Shown: positions 27,205 to 35,734, counted from the stretch's first letter. The stretch: 64,000 bases of DNA from Bog-473 sp052140165 (GCA_052140165.1 JBKQUM010000048.1:1-64000); one strand, 5' to 3'. A program made the numbers and translations. Notes: generated by a model from the letters alone, not told the origin.

Positions 27205-27624
27205 CTACTCCCCGTCGCCCTCGAGGAGCCAGCTCTCCTCGGGCAGCACCCGTTCCGTCCAGGCCGTGGGGTTCCACAGCTCGACCCTGTCGATGGCGCC
27301 GTGTACGAGCACCTCGGCCTCCAGTCCCGCGAAGGCACGGAGGTGCGCCGGAATCGGCATCCTCCCTTGGCGATCGATCTCGACCTCGGCTGAGTTCGAG
27401 GCCCAGATCCGAGCCCGGTTCCGGTCGGACCGGCCGGCGTCCGCCCGGTCTTGCATCGCCTGCATCTGTCGCTCGAACTCCCCGGGCGTCCAGAGCGCGA
27501 GGCAGCCCTCCGAGTTCTGGGTCAGGTAGCCGCCCCGCTCGAACTGGCCGCGGAACTTCGCGGGCAGGATCACCCTGCCCTTCGTGTCGAGCGAGTGCTC
27601 GTACCTCCCGACGAAGCCTGCCAC
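27205..27624 (-). CDS. mraZ: Transcriptional regulator MraZ
   Basis: 139 aa with two AbrB/SpoVT-like half-domains, each with the DxKGRxxLPxxxR signature: LDTKGRVILPAKFR (12-25) and IDRQGRMPIPAHLR (about 83-96). MraZ binds direct repeats upstream of its own gene and represses the dcw operon; it forms a ring of subunits. GGGAG lies 9 nt before GTG 27624. The matching operator is visible at 27673-27712. First gene of the cluster. Confidence 0.96.
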   Translation of the reverse strand: MAGFVGRYEHSLDTKGRVILPAKFRGQFERGGYLTQNSEGCLALWTPGEFERQMQAMQDRADAGRSDRNRARIWASNSAEVEIDRQGRMPIPAHLRAFAGLEAEVLVHGAIDRVELWNPTAWTERVLPEESWLLEGDGE

Positions 27625-27672
27625 CGGCTGTATCTCCCACGACGCTCCCTGGCCTGCGTCCCTTGACGCTCG

Positions 27673-27712
27673 GTTGCACCATTTCGAACCACTTTACGCC
27701 ATTTTCCTCCAC
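27673..27712 (-). promoter_or_regulatory. MraZ operator: four 10-bp direct repeats
   Basis: Reading the minus strand, RTGG occurs four times at exactly 10-bp spacing (GTGG at 27712, ATGG at 27702, GTGG at 27692, ATGG at 27682), each followed by four variable bases and then AA. MraZ boxes described in other bacteria are TGG-containing direct repeats on a 10-bp period, one helical turn apart. The array ends 49 nt before the mraZ start and overlaps the promoter. Confidence 0.8.
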
Positions 27713-27719
27713 CGAACAA
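27691..27719 (-). promoter_or_regulatory. Candidate mraZ promoter
   Basis: TTGTTC (27719-27714) and TAAAGT (27696-27691) on the minus strand are 17 nt apart. The spacer and -10 lie inside the MraZ repeat array, so bound MraZ would block polymerase. The -35 is a weak match (TTG only), so exact position is uncertain. The rest of 27713-27885 shows nothing I can assign. Confidence 0.5.
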
Positions 27720-27885
27720 CCACCATGAACCCCCGGCAACTCAAAAGCAACCGTCTTCCCCCACCGGCCCCCACCCAGGGACGCGCGTGACCAGCCGGAA
27801 CGGACGGTTCGGGATCCCCGAGGAGTGAAAGGGGAGGGGGGAAGAGGAGTGGTGCGGGGACGCGAGGGGCGTGCGCCGAGAACCG

Positions 27886-28593
27886 CTACGCGGCGTTCGG
27901 CGCGTCGCCACCGGTCCGCGGTGGCATCCCGAGACTGGCAAACGAGCCCAGGAGCTCGTCCCGCACACGACCCAGGTCCTCGACCGGAGGTTGGATCTCG
28001 CGCAGACCGACCGCCAAACGTTTCAGGCCGCGACCGAGCTCTTCCCGGGCCTGCTCGTCCATGGCGAGGAGATCAAGCAGCGGATCCGGATCCCAACGCA
28101 GGTAGGCGCACGACGAGAAGAGCGCGCCCTGGCGGGACCGCCACTGCGACAGACCGACCAGCTTGCGTCCGCTGTGGAACACCTCTCCGGGCCCCCGGCC
28201 CGCAAAGCACACGAGCTCACCGAGCTCCCCGGGCACGGATCGGCCGGAATGCGTGTCGAGCTCGCGGAGCCCGAGGCGCGCCAGCGTGTCCGTCCACCAC
28301 GAGCCGACCCACTCCGCGGCGACCGAGACGTCGAGCTCCCACAGTGGATCGTCACTCGGTATCCAGGCGTCGACCCAGAGCTGGCGAGCCGGTTCGAGAT
28401 ACACGACACCGCCACCACCACGACGCCGAGTCAGCTCGACGGAGCGCCGGCGCAGCGCCGCGGGGTCCACGATCTCCGTCCGTTGCGTGCTGCCGAGCAC
28501 CAGGGTCGGCCCCGCCACCTCATGAGCGAGGGCCAGTCGCCGGGGTTCGGAGCGGAACTGCTCGACGTCGAAGAGAGCCTGCGACGAGGGCAA
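27886..28593 (-). CDS. Lipoate/biotin protein ligase family protein
   Basis: 235 aa. The segment ALAHEVAGPTLVLGSTQ and RRRGGGGVVYLEPARQLWVDAWIP match the BPL/LplA-type lipoyltransferase fold (RRxGGGxV signature near 70). A later Lys in HSGRKLVGLSQWRS fits the family lysine. It may attach lipoate or octanoate, but substrate is not shown. The only near start is TTG 28593, 2 nt after the HNH gene stop, with weak ribosome-binding sequence; no ATG or GTG suits. It is probably co-translated with the HNH gene. Confidence 0.75.
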   Translation of the reverse strand: MPSSQALFDVEQFRSEPRRLALAHEVAGPTLVLGSTQRTEIVDPAALRRRSVELTRRRGGGGVVYLEPARQLWVDAWIPSDDPLWELDVSVAAEWVGSWWTDTLARLGLRELDTHSGRSVPGELGELVCFAGRGPGEVFHSGRKLVGLSQWRSRQGALFSSCAYLRWDPDPLLDLLAMDEQAREELGRGLKRLAVGLREIQPPVEDLGRVRDELLGSFASLGMPPRTGGDAPNAA

Positions 28594-28595
28594 CC

Positions 28596-29102
28596 TCAGG
28601 AGGCCGCGGCCAGGTACGGCTCCCACAACGGATCGACGTCTGAGAGGTGACGCAGCCGCCACAGATGGCCGTCGGGCGGGGCCGGCTTCACCCGAAGCGT
28701 CCAGCCCAGCTCGGAGAGCAACTGATCGGCCTTCTCCAGGTTGTCGCGCTTGCACGCGGCGACGACGTTGGACCAGTCGTGGGTGCCGCCACGACTGCGT
28801 GGGATCACGTGGTCGATGGTGTCGGCCGGTTGGGAGCAGTAGACACACAGACCCCCGTCCCGGCGCAGGACGGACCGCCGCGTCACCGGCGGCGTACGGG
28901 CCCACCGCGGGATGCGCACCATGTGGGCCAGTCGCACGATCGACGGCACCTCTATTTCGAGCCTCGCGGAGTGGAATACCTTGCAGTCGTCGCGGATTGC
29001 CACCGCCTCGGCCCGGCCCGCAAGCATCAGAACGACGGCACGACGATCAGAGACGAGGGCGAGCGGCTCGTAGGTCGCGTTGAGGAGGAGCACCCGCTCC
29101 AT
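28596..29102 (-). CDS. HNH endonuclease domain protein
   Basis: 168 aa. An N-terminal ~70 residues (VLLLNATYEPLALVSDRRAVVLML) matches a family common in actinobacteria and cyanobacteria. The HNH/zinc module follows: CVYC near 86-89, DTIDHVIPRSRGGTHDWSNVVAACKRDN with the Asp-His, Asn and second Cys pair partly reduced to one Cys. Chromosomal single-copy members are not part of a restriction system and their role is unknown. TAGCCT lies 9 nt before ATG 29102. Confidence 0.85.
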   Translation of the reverse strand: MERVLLLNATYEPLALVSDRRAVVLMLAGRAEAVAIRDDCKVFHSARLEIEVPSIVRLAHMVRIPRWARTPPVTRRSVLRRDGGLCVYCSQPADTIDHVIPRSRGGTHDWSNVVAACKRDNLEKADQLLSELGWTLRVKPAPPDGHLWRLRHLSDVDPLWEPYLAAAS

Positions 29103-29114
29103 ACCCCACAGAGG

Positions 29115-29390
29115 CTACCCGCGGCGGGGACGCGACCTCTGACACCACCGGAGGTAGGCCACGACGTCGGATGAGGTCAGTGCCTCGGCCTCCCCGTCGC
29201 CGCCGTAGGCCGTGACCAGCCGGAACCGCCAATAGCCCTCGCCCGGCAATGGCACGAAGGGGGGACGGTGCCACCACCCCGGCCGCGCCAACCGGCGCAG
29301 AGCTCCGGCGGCGGCCCACCACAGCGCCGGACGGGGCAGCACGGCCCGCGCCACCACGGCGGCATCCCTCCCCCACCGGGCGCGGCTCAA
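29115..29390 (-). CDS. Small conserved-looking protein, unknown
   Basis: 91 aa from a TTG at 29390 that overlaps the ROK-kinase stop as TTGA, so translation is probably coupled. Rich in Trp, Arg and Ala; the block PPFVPLPGEGYWRFRLVTAYG followed by SSDVVAYLRWCQRSR looks like a conserved domain of small actinobacterial proteins. No catalytic motif is seen. The function is unknown. Confidence 0.65.
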   Translation of the reverse strand: MSRARWGRDAAVVARAVLPRPALWWAAAGALRRLARPGWWHRPPFVPLPGEGYWRFRLVTAYGGDGEAEALTSSDVVAYLRWCQRSRPRRG

Positions 29391-30322
29391 TCCCCCACCC
29401 CTGCGCCGCGCCAGCCGACCCGGGCGGCGCCGACGAGTGGCCCCCGGTCCCCGAGTCCGCCCGGAGCCACTCGCGCACCCAACGCGAATTCGAGCCGACA
29501 GAGCCGATCCATCTCCGCCTGGGCGGCCCCGAAGAAGGGCTTGCCGAATCCGAGCGCCACCGACCCGCTCACCACCGCAAGTGGTAGGTCGAGGAGGTTC
29601 ACCACCGATGCGATGGCCCGACCGACCAGCGTTCCCGCGCGCTCCACGACGACGGCGGGGGCAAGTCGTGCGGGCTGCCCCGTGATCGCCGCCAGCGCCG
29701 TCCCCGACGCCTCCGCCTCAAGGCAGCCACGGCCGCCGCACCGGCACTCCCGCCCGCCGGGCTCGACGATCACGTGGCCGATGTGACCGGCGTTGCCGAG
29801 GCGCCCCCCGAGGAGCCGTCCGTTGAGCACGATGCCGCCGCCCACACCGGTCGACACCACCATGGCGATGTAGTTCTCGCAGCCGGCGGCCGCGCCGACC
29901 CAGCCCTCACCGAGTGCGAGGGCCTTGGCGTCGTTGTCGACGAAGGCCGGCACTCCGGCCAGCTCGGCGAGCCGTGCGCGTAGGGGGAAGGCTCGCCAGG
30001 CGCTGATGTTCAGCGGCGACACCTCGTCGCCGCCCGGGCTCATCGGACCGCCACAGCCCGCGCCGCACACAACGACCCTGTCACCGGTTCCCACCCCGGC
30101 GAGGACGCGCTCGACCAGTCCGGCGAGGTCTCCCCACAGCAGTTCGGCGGCGGCATCGAGGTCTTCGCCCTGCCCCTCGCGCCCGACCGAGGCCCGGCCT
30201 GCCGGAGCCGGAGAGGCCCTGGTCGGCAGCATCGCCCGCTGTTCCAGGGATCCGTCCAGGGAGACCAGTCCGACCGCCATCTTGGTGCCGCCGATGTCGA
30301 CGGCGAGTGCAAGGTCTGCCAC
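29387..30322 (-). CDS. ROK family sugar kinase (glucokinase-like)
   Basis: 311 aa. ATP-site DIGGTKMAVGLV lies at 9-20. FVDNDAKALALGE holds the catalytic Asp near 128, and STGVGGGIVLNGRLLGG follows. The ROK signature with zinc ligands is GHIGHVIVEPGGRECRCGGRGCLEA-like near 180-205. It phosphorylates a hexose, probably glucose, in the cytoplasm. GTG 30322 has TAACAC 7 nt upstream and no Shine-Dalgarno. It is followed by a coupled 91-aa gene. Confidence 0.9.
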   Translation of the reverse strand: MADLALAVDIGGTKMAVGLVSLDGSLEQRAMLPTRASPAPAGRASVGREGQGEDLDAAAELLWGDLAGLVERVLAGVGTGDRVVVCGAGCGGPMSPGGDEVSPLNISAWRAFPLRARLAELAGVPAFVDNDAKALALGEGWVGAAAGCENYIAMVVSTGVGGGIVLNGRLLGGRLGNAGHIGHVIVEPGGRECRCGGRGCLEAEASGTALAAITGQPARLAPAVVVERAGTLVGRAIASVVNLLDLPLAVVSGSVALGFGKPFFGAAQAEMDRLCRLEFALGARVAPGGLGDRGPLVGAARVGWRGAGVGD

Positions 30323-30388
30323 GGAACCGGTGTTACCTCGACGTCGGGGTCGCGGCCCGGAGGGACCGCGGACAGCCCTGCGAGATGC

Positions 30389-30793
30389 TCAGTCCTCGCG
30401 CCGGTGGAAGCGGGAGCGGAACCAGTCGCGCGCCTCGGTCACCGCGCCCTCGATCCCGTTCGAAGCGCCGGCCGACTTGGACTGCTCCCCGTCCTTCGCG
30501 CGCGTCAGATCGTGCCAGCCCGCCCGGCCCATGCGCCGGAGGTTCCGCTCGAACCAGACGGCGGAGGCGAACATGATGACGACGCCCAGGAAGCCGGCGA
30601 TGACCGACTTGCTGTAGAACGCCACCAGGATGACCACGCCGAGGACGAAGGTGACGGCGGCCCATTTGCAGTAGCGACCTGCGTGCCGGTAGACGGTCTC
30701 CGATCTGACGCGCTCGGCAAACTCGGGGTCCTGGCGAACCAAGGACTCCTCGAGCTCGGCCAAAATTCGCTGTTCGTGGTCGGAAAGCGGCAC
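30389..30793 (-). CDS. DUF3040 membrane protein
   Basis: 134 aa. It starts MPLSDHEQRILAELEESL, the standard opening of actinobacterial DUF3040 proteins, and has two adjacent membrane segments (about 43-62 and 66-85), then a basic tail. AGGGGG lies 9 nt before GTG 30793, preferred over a GTG at 30799. Function unknown. It is the only recognised gene between the ROK kinase and the LapA-like gene. Upstream, 30794-31007, I see nothing else. Confidence 0.85.
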   Translation of the reverse strand: MPLSDHEQRILAELEESLVRQDPEFAERVRSETVYRHAGRYCKWAAVTFVLGVVILVAFYSKSVIAGFLGVVIMFASAVWFERNLRRMGRAGWHDLTRAKDGEQSKSAGASNGIEGAVTEARDWFRSRFHRRED

Positions 30794-31007
30794 TACCACC
30801 TGCCCCCTGGGATCTCCACATCCATCTGCGCCCCATGTTTGCACGCCCGGACGGCGCGGACAATGAGGATGTGCTCCTTCGCTCCTGACGACACGACCGT
30901 CTCCACCGCCACTCAGCTTAGAACCCGCGCGGAGCGGTCAGCACGCGGTCATGGAGTTGTAACGGGTTGCCTCAGCGTCCAGCTCAGGAGGGTCGGCCCG
31001 CCCCCGG

Positions 31008-31037
31008 CAGAACCCCGGCGCCGGCGCCGGCGTTCTG
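31008..31037 (-). terminator. Long stem-loop after the LapA-like gene
   Basis: CAGAAC (31008-31013) and GTTCTG (31032-31037) flank a self-complementary CCGGCGCCGGCGCCGG core, with one C-C mismatch. It starts 4 nt after the stop of the LapA-like gene. No T-tract follows, as in many actinobacterial terminators. Confidence 0.65.
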
Positions 31038-31041
31038 GGCA

Positions 31042-31326
31042 CTATTCCCTGGGCTTCCGGCGCATGATGAGCGCCGTGATCAGCGCCCCGAGCAGGCCGG
31101 AGATCACGATGACGAGGATCAGGGGTGCCTGGCGGTGGAAGACCCAGAAATCGATCCTGACCCGACCCAGGTTGGCCAGAGCGAACCAGACCAGCAGGAT
31201 GACCGCCACGGCGACCCCGACCAGGGTGGCCTGGTGCCGACGGTCCACCTCCTTGCCGTCGGCGCCATGACCGCCGGCGCTGCCGAGGGAGTCGGGGGGA
31301 TCCGAGTGGACCGGACGCTTCGCCAC
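31042..31326 (-). CDS. LapA-domain (DUF1049) membrane protein
   Basis: 94 aa. Two membrane segments (about 32-52 and 64-86) surround the LapA-type loop NLGRVRIDFWVFHRQAPL, and it ends in a basic RRKPRE tail. Homologues of LapA help assemble lipopolysaccharide in proteobacteria; in actinobacteria the function is unknown. The start is GTG 31326 (VAKRPVHSDPPDS). Divergent from the acyl-CoA ligase. Confidence 0.8.
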   Translation of the reverse strand: MAKRPVHSDPPDSLGSAGGHGADGKEVDRRHQATLVGVAVAVILLVWFALANLGRVRIDFWVFHRQAPLILVIVISGLLGALITALIMRRKPRE

Positions 31327-31463
31327 GGGGCCATTCTGCCCCTTCCGGTGCCCGCCGTCGTGCAACCCTGCGGCGCCGACCTCTCGGCTCTGCTCCGATT
31401 TCAACCTCGGGCCCCGACAGCCGACCGCCACCTGCTATGAGAGAGGTCCCGAAAGGAGGCGTC

Positions 31464-33026
31464 ATGAGCACGAGCGAGATACTCACCGGCGCGCGCACCA
31501 TGTGGGAGCTCGTCGACCGCCGCGCCAAGGCATCGCCCGACCACCCCATGCTCATTGCCGCGGACGGCGAGACCGTTACCTTCGGGGCCTTCCGTGACCG
31601 GGCCGAACGGGCGGCCGCCGGACTGCACGGCATGGGGGTCACCACCGGCTCCGTCGTGTCATGGCAGCTGCCGACGCGCATCGACACCGTGGTCCTCTCC
31701 ATCGCACTCTCTCGCCTGGGGGCCGTCCAGAACCCGATCATCCACCTCTACCGCGAGCGCGAAGTCGGATTCGCGCTCCGTCAGACGGGCGCCTCCCTGT
31801 TCGTGATCCCCGGCATCTGGCGGGAGATCGACTTCGGCGCCATCGCCGACCGCGCGCTCGACGGCGCCCCTACGCGACCGACGATCCTCACCGTCGACGC
31901 CGGCCTTCCGGAAGGCGACCCCGCGGTCCTGCCTCCACCGCCCCCGGGGGTAACACCGGAAGACGCCCCCATCCGCTGGATCTACTACACGTCAGGCTCC
32001 ACGGCCGACCCCAAGGGCGTGCAGCACACCGACCAGACGCTGATCGCGGGGGGCTGGGGCCTCGCCCGCGCCCTCGACATGGGTCCGGACGACGTCGGCT
32101 CCATCGCGTTCCCGTTCGCGCACATCGCGGGGCCCGACTATCTCGTCACAATGCTCTCGTTCGGGTTCCCTGCGATCCTGGTCGAGGCCTTCTCCGCACC
32201 CGACGTGCTGCCGATCTTCCGCCGGCACGGAGCGACCATGGTGGGCGGGAGCACGGCGTTCTACGTCGCGTACCTGGCCGAGCAGCGCAAGACCCCGAGC
32301 GAGCCGATACTCCCCGCGCTGCGGCTCATGTCGGGGGGTGGCGCCGCCAAACCCCCCGAGGTCCACTACGAGGTCCGCGACGAGATCGGTGGCCGCGGCG
32401 TGGTGCACGGCTACGGCATGACCGAGGTGCCGATGATCTCCAACGGCTCGCCCCACGACACCGACGAGCAGCTGGCGAACACCGACGGCAAGCCGGTAGA
32501 GGGCGCCGACGTCCGCATCGTGACCCTCGACGGTCGCATTGCCGCTCCCGACGAGGAGGGCGAGGTCAGGGTGAAGGGACCAATGGTCTTTCACGGCTAC
32601 ACCGACCCTTCCCTCGACGCGGACGCCTTCGACGCGGACGGCTACTTCCGCACGGGGGATCTGGGGCGGCTCCGCCCAGACGGGCATCTCACGCTCACCG
32701 GCAGGCTGAAGGACGTCATCGTCCGCAAGGGAGAGAACATAAGCGCCAAGGAGATCGAGGACCTCCTCTACACCCATCCCAGGGTGATCGAGGTGGCGGT
32801 CATCGGGCTCCCCGACACCGAGCGGGGCGAGCGCGTCTGCGCGGTCGTGCAACTCGCCGACGACGCCGGCGGGCTCGAGCTCACCGACGTCATCGCATTC
32901 TGTCGGGAGGCCGGCCTCATGACCCAGAAGATCCCCGAGCAGCTCGAGGTCCGCACCGACTGGCCCCGCGCCGGGACCGGCAAGATCGTGAAGAAGACGT
33001 TGCGCGACGAGTACTCGGAGGCCTAG
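31464..33026 (+). CDS. AMP-forming acyl-CoA ligase (ANL superfamily)
   Basis: 520 aa. AMP-binding core motifs: IYYTSGSTADPKGVQHT near 176, HGYGMTEVPM near 320, GYFRTGDLGRL near 394, GRLKDVIVRKGENISAKE near 412, and the catalytic Lys in GTGKIVKKTLR near 508. It activates a carboxylic acid as acyl-AMP and then acyl-CoA; the sequence resembles cyclohexanecarboxylate/fatty-acid-CoA ligases but the substrate is unknown. AAAGGAGG lies 4 nt before ATG 31464. The stop overlaps the next gene start by 1 bp (TAGTG). Confidence 0.92.
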   Translation: MSTSEILTGARTMWELVDRRAKASPDHPMLIAADGETVTFGAFRDRAERAAAGLHGMGVTTGSVVSWQLPTRIDTVVLSIALSRLGAVQNPIIHLYREREVGFALRQTGASLFVIPGIWREIDFGAIADRALDGAPTRPTILTVDAGLPEGDPAVLPPPPPGVTPEDAPIRWIYYTSGSTADPKGVQHTDQTLIAGGWGLARALDMGPDDVGSIAFPFAHIAGPDYLVTMLSFGFPAILVEAFSAPDVLPIFRRHGATMVGGSTAFYVAYLAEQRKTPSEPILPALRLMSGGGAAKPPEVHYEVRDEIGGRGVVHGYGMTEVPMISNGSPHDTDEQLANTDGKPVEGADVRIVTLDGRIAAPDEEGEVRVKGPMVFHGYTDPSLDADAFDADGYFRTGDLGRLRPDGHLTLTGRLKDVIVRKGENISAKEIEDLLYTHPRVIEVAVIGLPDTERGERVCAVVQLADDAGGLELTDVIAFCREAGLMTQKIPEQLEVRTDWPRAGTGKIVKKTLRDEYSEA

Positions 33027-33571
33027 TGCCCGGCCTCGTCGTCCCGCCGGACCCGATTGGCGGCCGCCCGTATCGCATTGTCTTCGTCTGCACCGGGAAC
33101 ATCTGCCGCTCCCCCATGGCGGAGGTCATCACCCGAAGCCTTGCGGGGTCCACGGGACTGGACGACGGCACCACGCTCACCGACCACGTGGATGTGCGCA
33201 GCGCCGGCACAGGCCCCTGGCATGAGGGCGAGCCGATGGACGAGCGGGCGTCGGAGGCTCTCGTTCGGGCCGGCTATCCGCGTCACCGCCACGTCGCCCA
33301 CCAGTTCTCGTCGTCAATGCTCGGGCACATCGACCTCATGGTGGCCCTCGACCGGCGCCATCAACAGACCCTGCGGGGCCTGGGCGCCGACCCCCACCGC
33401 CTCGCCCTCCTCAGGGCGTTCGACACCGCCTCGGGCGCCGCGGCGGACGTCCCTGACCCCTACTACGGCGACGACGACGTCTTCGACGACTGCCGGGACA
33501 TGATTGCCGCCGCGTGCTCGGGCCTCGTGGAGTCCCTGGCCGCCCATTGGGACTCGCTCTGGGCGGCCTAG
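33026..33571 (+). CDS. Low-molecular-weight phosphotyrosine-phosphatase family protein
   Basis: 181 aa. The C-x5-R-S loop is FVCTGNICRSPMAE (Cys22, Arg28), and the general acid is in PDPYYGDDDVF near 146. Such phosphatases act on phosphotyrosine or related small phosphoesters. GTG 33026 shares one base with the acyl-CoA ligase TAG. The N-terminal ~14 residues are extra compared with minimal family members. A stem-loop follows the stop. Confidence 0.92.
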   Translation: MPGLVVPPDPIGGRPYRIVFVCTGNICRSPMAEVITRSLAGSTGLDDGTTLTDHVDVRSAGTGPWHEGEPMDERASEALVRAGYPRHRHVAHQFSSSMLGHIDLMVALDRRHQQTLRGLGADPHRLALLRAFDTASGAAADVPDPYYGDDDVFDDCRDMIAAACSGLVESLAAHWDSLWAA

Positions 33572-33584
33572 GCGGGACGAGGCG

Positions 33585-33605
33585 CCAGCCGCGCGAAACG
33601 GCTGG
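33585..33605 (+). terminator. Stem-loop after the phosphatase gene
   Basis: CCAGCCG (33585-33591) pairs with CGGCTGG (33599-33605) around a 7-nt loop, 13 nt after the stop. No T-tract. Confidence 0.5.
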
Positions 33606-33658
33606 TCAGCGATCCACCCGCCCGTGGCCGGCGTCCCACCGTGTGAGATAGTGCCGTC

Positions 33659-35065
33659 GTGGTCTCACGAAGGGTCATGCGCCGGCGCCGCCAATTTGCG
33701 GTCGGGGGCGCGCTCGTCGTCCTCCTGCTGATCTATTTCGCCTTCTTCTCGGGCGGCTCGGGCAACCCGGGTAAAGCGGGCACCTCCACCACGTCGACCG
33801 GTCCGGGGCACCATGCCATCGTCACCGCCGAACGCTTCCCGAAGCGCTCGCCGCTCAACCCCGACTGGAAGGGCAATGGCAAGACCGTGACGCTCGGCTT
33901 CGGGGGGGACGTGCACTTTGCCGGCGTCGTGGGCGAGAACCTCGCGAAGGACCCATCGACTGCGCTCGGGACGACCATCCCCCAGCTCTTCTCAGGGGCC
34001 CAGCTCCGCATGGTGAACCTCGAGACCGCCGTCACGGACGGCACCTGTCCCGAGCCCCAGTCCAAGCCGTACATCTTCGATGCTCCGGCCTCGGCCGTCA
34101 CCGCTCTCAAGAGCGCGTCGATCTCGCTCGCCACGGAGGCCAACGACCACGGCATGGACTGTGGTCCGCAGGGGCTGTCTCAGAACCTGACCATTGCGCA
34201 ACAGGCCAGCTACCCGATCGTCGGGATCGGCAACAACGCCGCTCAGGCGTTTGCCCCGTACCGGATCACCATCGACGGGCAACGCATCGCGATCATTACG
34301 GCGACCCAGGTCATTGCCGACAACCTCGTGAGCACGTGGACCGCCACCGGCACCCAACCCGGTGTCGCCTCGGCCATCGACCCGACCGAGCTCGTGCGAG
34401 AAGTGCAACAGGTGCGCCGCACCGCGGACACCGTGATCGTCTACGTCCACTGGGGCACCGAGACTCAGGCCTGCCCGAACCCGCAGCAGGAGCCCCTCGC
34501 CCAGCAGCTGGTGAAGGCCGGCGCCGACATCGTGATCGGCTCGGGAACGCACGTCCTCCTCGGGGGCGGTTACCTCGGCAGCGCCTACGTGGACTACGGG
34601 CTCGGGAACCTCGCCTTCTACGACGATGAAGCTCCGGAGACGAGCAGTGGCTCGCTCATCATCACCGCCGAGGGCCGACACATCACGGGAGTCGTGTTCC
34701 GCCCGGCCACGATCCTGGCCGGGCTGCCCCAACCCCTCAGCGGCGCTCCCGCGGCCACCGCGCTCCAGAGCTGGAACGCGGCGCGAGGCTGCACCGGGTT
34801 GTCCGCCACCCCTTCGGCGAGCGCGGCCACCATGCGCGGCGAAACCGTGGCCTTCGTCGCGCCTCCGGTGGCGGCGACCACGACCACGACCACGACCACG
34901 ACGACCGGCGGCTCGGGCTCGGGCGCGACGACCACGTCGACCACGACGACCGGCGACGGATCCGGATCGTCGTCGACCGGCACGGGCACCGGTACCGGCG
35001 CCACCACCACGACGACGACCGTGCCTGCCTCCACCACAACCTCTCCCACCGACAACGCCGGCTGA
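33659..35065 (+). CDS. CapA-family (poly-gamma-glutamate synthesis type) extracellular protein
   Basis: 468 aa. An N-terminal basic stretch and membrane anchor (about 14-32, GALVVLLLIYFAFF) is followed by a calcineurin-like CapA domain (about 75-360): LGFGGDVHFAG, NLETAVT, ATEANDHGMDCG (NxH-like), IVYVHWGTET and GSGTHVLLGG with the metal-binding His. The C-terminal ~80 residues are an almost pure Thr/Ser/Gly tract. It likely acts outside the cell on a polymer or envelope ligand. The start is GTG 33659 (GATAGT lies 6 nt upstream); ATG 33677 is an alternative. Confidence 0.82.
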   Translation: MVSRRVMRRRRQFAVGGALVVLLLIYFAFFSGGSGNPGKAGTSTTSTGPGHHAIVTAERFPKRSPLNPDWKGNGKTVTLGFGGDVHFAGVVGENLAKDPSTALGTTIPQLFSGAQLRMVNLETAVTDGTCPEPQSKPYIFDAPASAVTALKSASISLATEANDHGMDCGPQGLSQNLTIAQQASYPIVGIGNNAAQAFAPYRITIDGQRIAIITATQVIADNLVSTWTATGTQPGVASAIDPTELVREVQQVRRTADTVIVYVHWGTETQACPNPQQEPLAQQLVKAGADIVIGSGTHVLLGGGYLGSAYVDYGLGNLAFYDDEAPETSSGSLIITAEGRHITGVVFRPATILAGLPQPLSGAPAATALQSWNAARGCTGLSATPSASAATMRGETVAFVAPPVAATTTTTTTTTTGGSGSGATTTSTTTTGDGSGSSSTGTGTGTGATTTTTTVPASTTTSPTDNAG

Positions 35066-35093
35066 GCCGTCGTCGGGGGTTATCGGCTCAGCC
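35060..35093. terminator. Bidirectional stem-loop across two convergent stop codons
   Basis: GGCTGAGCCG (35060-35069) and CGGCTCAGCC (35084-35093) are perfect complements around a 14-nt loop. The left arm contains the CapA TGA and the right arm contains the stop of the convergent gene, so the hairpin serves both. Confidence 0.75.
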
Positions 35094-35654
35094 CACCGAA
35101 TCGAAGGTCGGCGCGCCATCCTCCAGCGGCACCCGCGCTGCGCGGGCGGTGAAGCTGATGGCGTGGTACCAGCCGCAGAGGAGCAGCAAGTCGAGGAGCT
35201 GCGCGTGATCGAACTGCTCGTCGAGCTCCTCCCACAGCAGATCGCCCACGTCGGACGAGTCATGCAGCTCGTCCACGAGCCGGAGCAGCAGCCGGTCTCG
35301 CTCCTCCCAACATGGGTCGGCGGGCCCACCGTGCGTCAGCGAGGAGATCTGCGCGGCGTCGAGGCCGGCACGCGCTGCGAAAAAGGCGACATGGACGCCC
35401 CACTCGTACTCGCAACCGCACCGGGCGCAAGTCCGATCGATCACGATTTCGGGCTCCCTCAGGCCCAGCGACAGCGAGCGGCCCAGCTGGTGCCGGCCCC
35501 ATGGCTGCATCGCAGCGGTCATCGGAGGGTTCCGCACAAACGTCCGGAAGAGCGTTATGGGGGGCACGCCAGCCGGCATCATTGTGTGCAGCTGCTCCTC
35601 GATCGCCGGCGCGAACGGTGGCTCCAGCGGTGCGATGCGCGGGTTGAGGGACAT
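35088..35654 (-). CDS. Carboxymuconolactone decarboxylase (AhpD-like) family protein
   Basis: 188 aa. The helical CMD domain has RTCARCGCEYEWGVHVAFFAARAGL near 78-100; both Cys and the Glu-Trp-x-x-His pattern are as in peroxidase-like members. It may act as an alkylhydroperoxidase or decarboxylase. GGAGG lies 8 nt before ATG 35654 (MSLNPRIAPLEPPF). The gene is divergent from an HxlR regulator across two palindromic sites, which suggests a regulator-target pair. Confidence 0.85.
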   Translation of the reverse strand: MSLNPRIAPLEPPFAPAIEEQLHTMMPAGVPPITLFRTFVRNPPMTAAMQPWGRHQLGRSLSLGLREPEIVIDRTCARCGCEYEWGVHVAFFAARAGLDAAQISSLTHGGPADPCWEERDRLLLRLVDELHDSSDVGDLLWEELDEQFDHAQLLDLLLLCGWYHAISFTARAARVPLEDGAPTFDSVG

Positions 35655-35689
35655 TCCAGCACCTCCATCTCGATGGCTTCCAAATCTTC

Positions 35690-35712
35690 GATGTTTCTGA
35701 ATCAGAAACATC
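35690..35712. promoter_or_regulatory. Near-perfect palindromic operator
   Basis: GATGTTTCTGA (35690-35700), one central A at 35701, then TCAGAAACATC (35702-35712): 11-bp arms with no mismatch. It lies 36 bp upstream of the CMD-family start. HxlR proteins bind as dimers to such palindromes, often sensing electrophiles or quinones. Confidence 0.8.
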
Positions 35713-35734
35713 GGGACGGCACTACCCTATCCGA

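Noticed and set aside
34870..35050. ACC/ACG-rich stretch as a CRISPR-like or regulatory repeat
   Set aside because: It is the coding sequence of the Thr-rich tail of the CapA-like protein, in frame and irregular.
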